A stretch of 64,000 nt of DNA from Viola odorata (taxonomy: Eukaryota > Streptophyta > Magnoliopsida > Malpighiales > Violaceae): the NCBI GenBank assembly GCA_963691705.1, contig OY829542.1, positions 24,972,579-25,036,578 of the forward strand, written 5' to 3'. Below are positions 63,001 to 64,000 of the stretch, in pieces. The position numbers and the translations under genes are program-made. The notes below the pieces were generated by a model that saw nothing but the letters and a program-made list of their open reading frames with translations, did no database searches and was not told the origin of the DNA. The stretch's first letter is position 1, and every line of letters starts with the position of its first letter.

Positions 63001-64000
63001 ATGGACGCACTCGCTCACATGGAGGCACTCGCTCACATGGAGGCATCACATATCACATGGAGGCATCGCTCACATGGAGGTACTCGCTCATATGGAGGCA
63101 TCACAAATCACATGGAGGCACACACTCACCTGGAGGCACTCGCTCACATGGAGGCACCACTAACATGGCGGCATCACATGGAGGCACTCGCTCACATGGA
63201 GACACTCGCTCACATGGAGGCATCACAAATCACATGGAGGCATCGCTCACATGGACGCACTCGCTCACATGGAGGCACTCGCTCACATGGAGGCATCACA
63301 AATCGCATGGAGGCATCGCTCACATGGACGCACTCGCTCACATGGAGGCACTCGCTCACATAGAGGCATCACATATCACATGGAGGCATCGCTCACATGC
63401 ACGCACTCGCTCACATGGACGCATCACAAATCACATAGAGACATCACTCACATGGAGGCACCCGCTCACGTGGAGGCACTCGCTCACATGGAGGCATCAC
63501 AAATCACATAGAGGCATCGCTCACATGGAGGCACTCGCTCACATGGAGGCATCACAAATCACATGGAGGTATCGCTCACATGGAGGCACTCGCTCACATG
63601 GAGGCATCACAAATCACATAGACGCATCGCTCACATGGACACAGTCGCTCATATAGAGACACTCGCACACATGGAGGCACCACTAACATGGCGGCATCAC
63701 AAATCACATGGAGGCATCGCTCCCATGGAGGCACTCGCTCATATGGAGGCATCACAAATCACATGGAGGCATCGCTCACATGGAGGCACTCGCTCACATG
63801 GAGGCACCGCTCACATGGAGGCATCACAAATCACATGGAGGCATCGCTCACATGGACGCACTCGATCACATGGAGGCACTCGCTCACATGGAGGCATCAC
63901 AAATCACATGGACGCATCGCTCACATGGACGCACTCGCTCACATGGAGGCACTCGCTCACATGGAGGCATCACATATCACATGGACGCATCGCTCACATG
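54092..64000. repeat. Satellite array, block 2 (continues beyond the window)
   Basis: Same family, unit types and orientation as block 1. Super-repeats are again visible: markers at 56073, 56497 and 56604 recur 2587 bases later (58660, 59084, 59191), and 59790, 59915 and 60007 recur exactly 601 bases later. The 'cacacactcacctgg' marker unit of block 1 occurs at about 54188, 59344 and 63116 (as 'cacacactcacttgg' at 56757). The array reaches the last base of the window. Confidence 0.97.
59740..60940. repeat. 601-bp tandem duplication in satellite block 2
   Basis: Positions 59790, 59915 and 60007 have near-identical counterparts at 60391, 60516 and 60608. Both copies share private variants such as 'ggaggtaacgctcac' and 'cccatgaaggcactcgc', which are rare elsewhere in the array. 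Confidence 0.8.

Noticed and set aside
1..64000. tRNA, rRNA or telomere repeats
   Set aside because: I saw no cloverleaf-like A/B box pairs, no rRNA blocks and no TTTAGGG tandem array while reading; a tRNAscan-SE and Infernal run would settle this.

Overview
The window is repeat-dense plant heterochromatin. I see no ordinary single-copy host gene. The evidence for a flowering plant is three kinds of plant LTR retrotransposon: Athila-type with an envelope-like ORF, Tat/Ogre-type with a Retrotrans_gag-protease-RT frame and an antisense accessory ORF, and a compact non-autonomous element. They sit beside a very large tandem satellite, as in pericentromeric or subtelomeric DNA. The species is not identifiable from the sequence.

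Layout. 1-7094 (plus strand): the tail and LTR of one Athila-like element, then a second LTR-terminated Athila tail with a decayed envelope-like gene (2543-4507). 7095-10082 (minus strand): leader, gag, protease and the start of RT of a Tat-type element, cut off inside RT where it abuts the Athila LTR. 10083-12047 (minus): an Athila gag split by a solo Tat LTR, followed by an Athila LTR fragment. 12048-16035: two Tat-family LTRs in minus orientation flanking a plus-strand accessory gene (12981-15128) with its own TATA box and a short intron. This looks like a non-autonomous Tat derivative with an antisense ORF. A 56-bp island of the satellite lies in its leader. 16181-16378: one more Tat LTR fragment. 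16615-16808: diverged 15-19-bp repeats that grade into the satellite.

From 16809 to the window end (interrupted at 49926-54091) the DNA is one satellite family of 17-20-bp units sharing the core TCACATGGAGGCA, always in the same orientation. The units are organised into a 73-bp higher-order repeat (20+17+18+18) and then into kilobase-scale duplications with offsets near 3799, 3005, 1407, 1399, 2787, 2587 and 601 bp. The interruption is a young 4166-bp non-autonomous LTR retrotransposon. Its 750-bp LTRs differ at four positions by my reading.

Main points of interest: the array edge reads as in-frame hexapeptide repeats and suggests how the satellite arose; two satellite units make 146 bp; the young element has two polypurine tracts in tandem, giving two possible LTR starts; and premature stops in the retroelement genes can all be explained by C-to-T changes at CAG, CAA or CGA codons. 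The very long open frames within the satellite are by-products of a monomer poor in stop codons, not genes.
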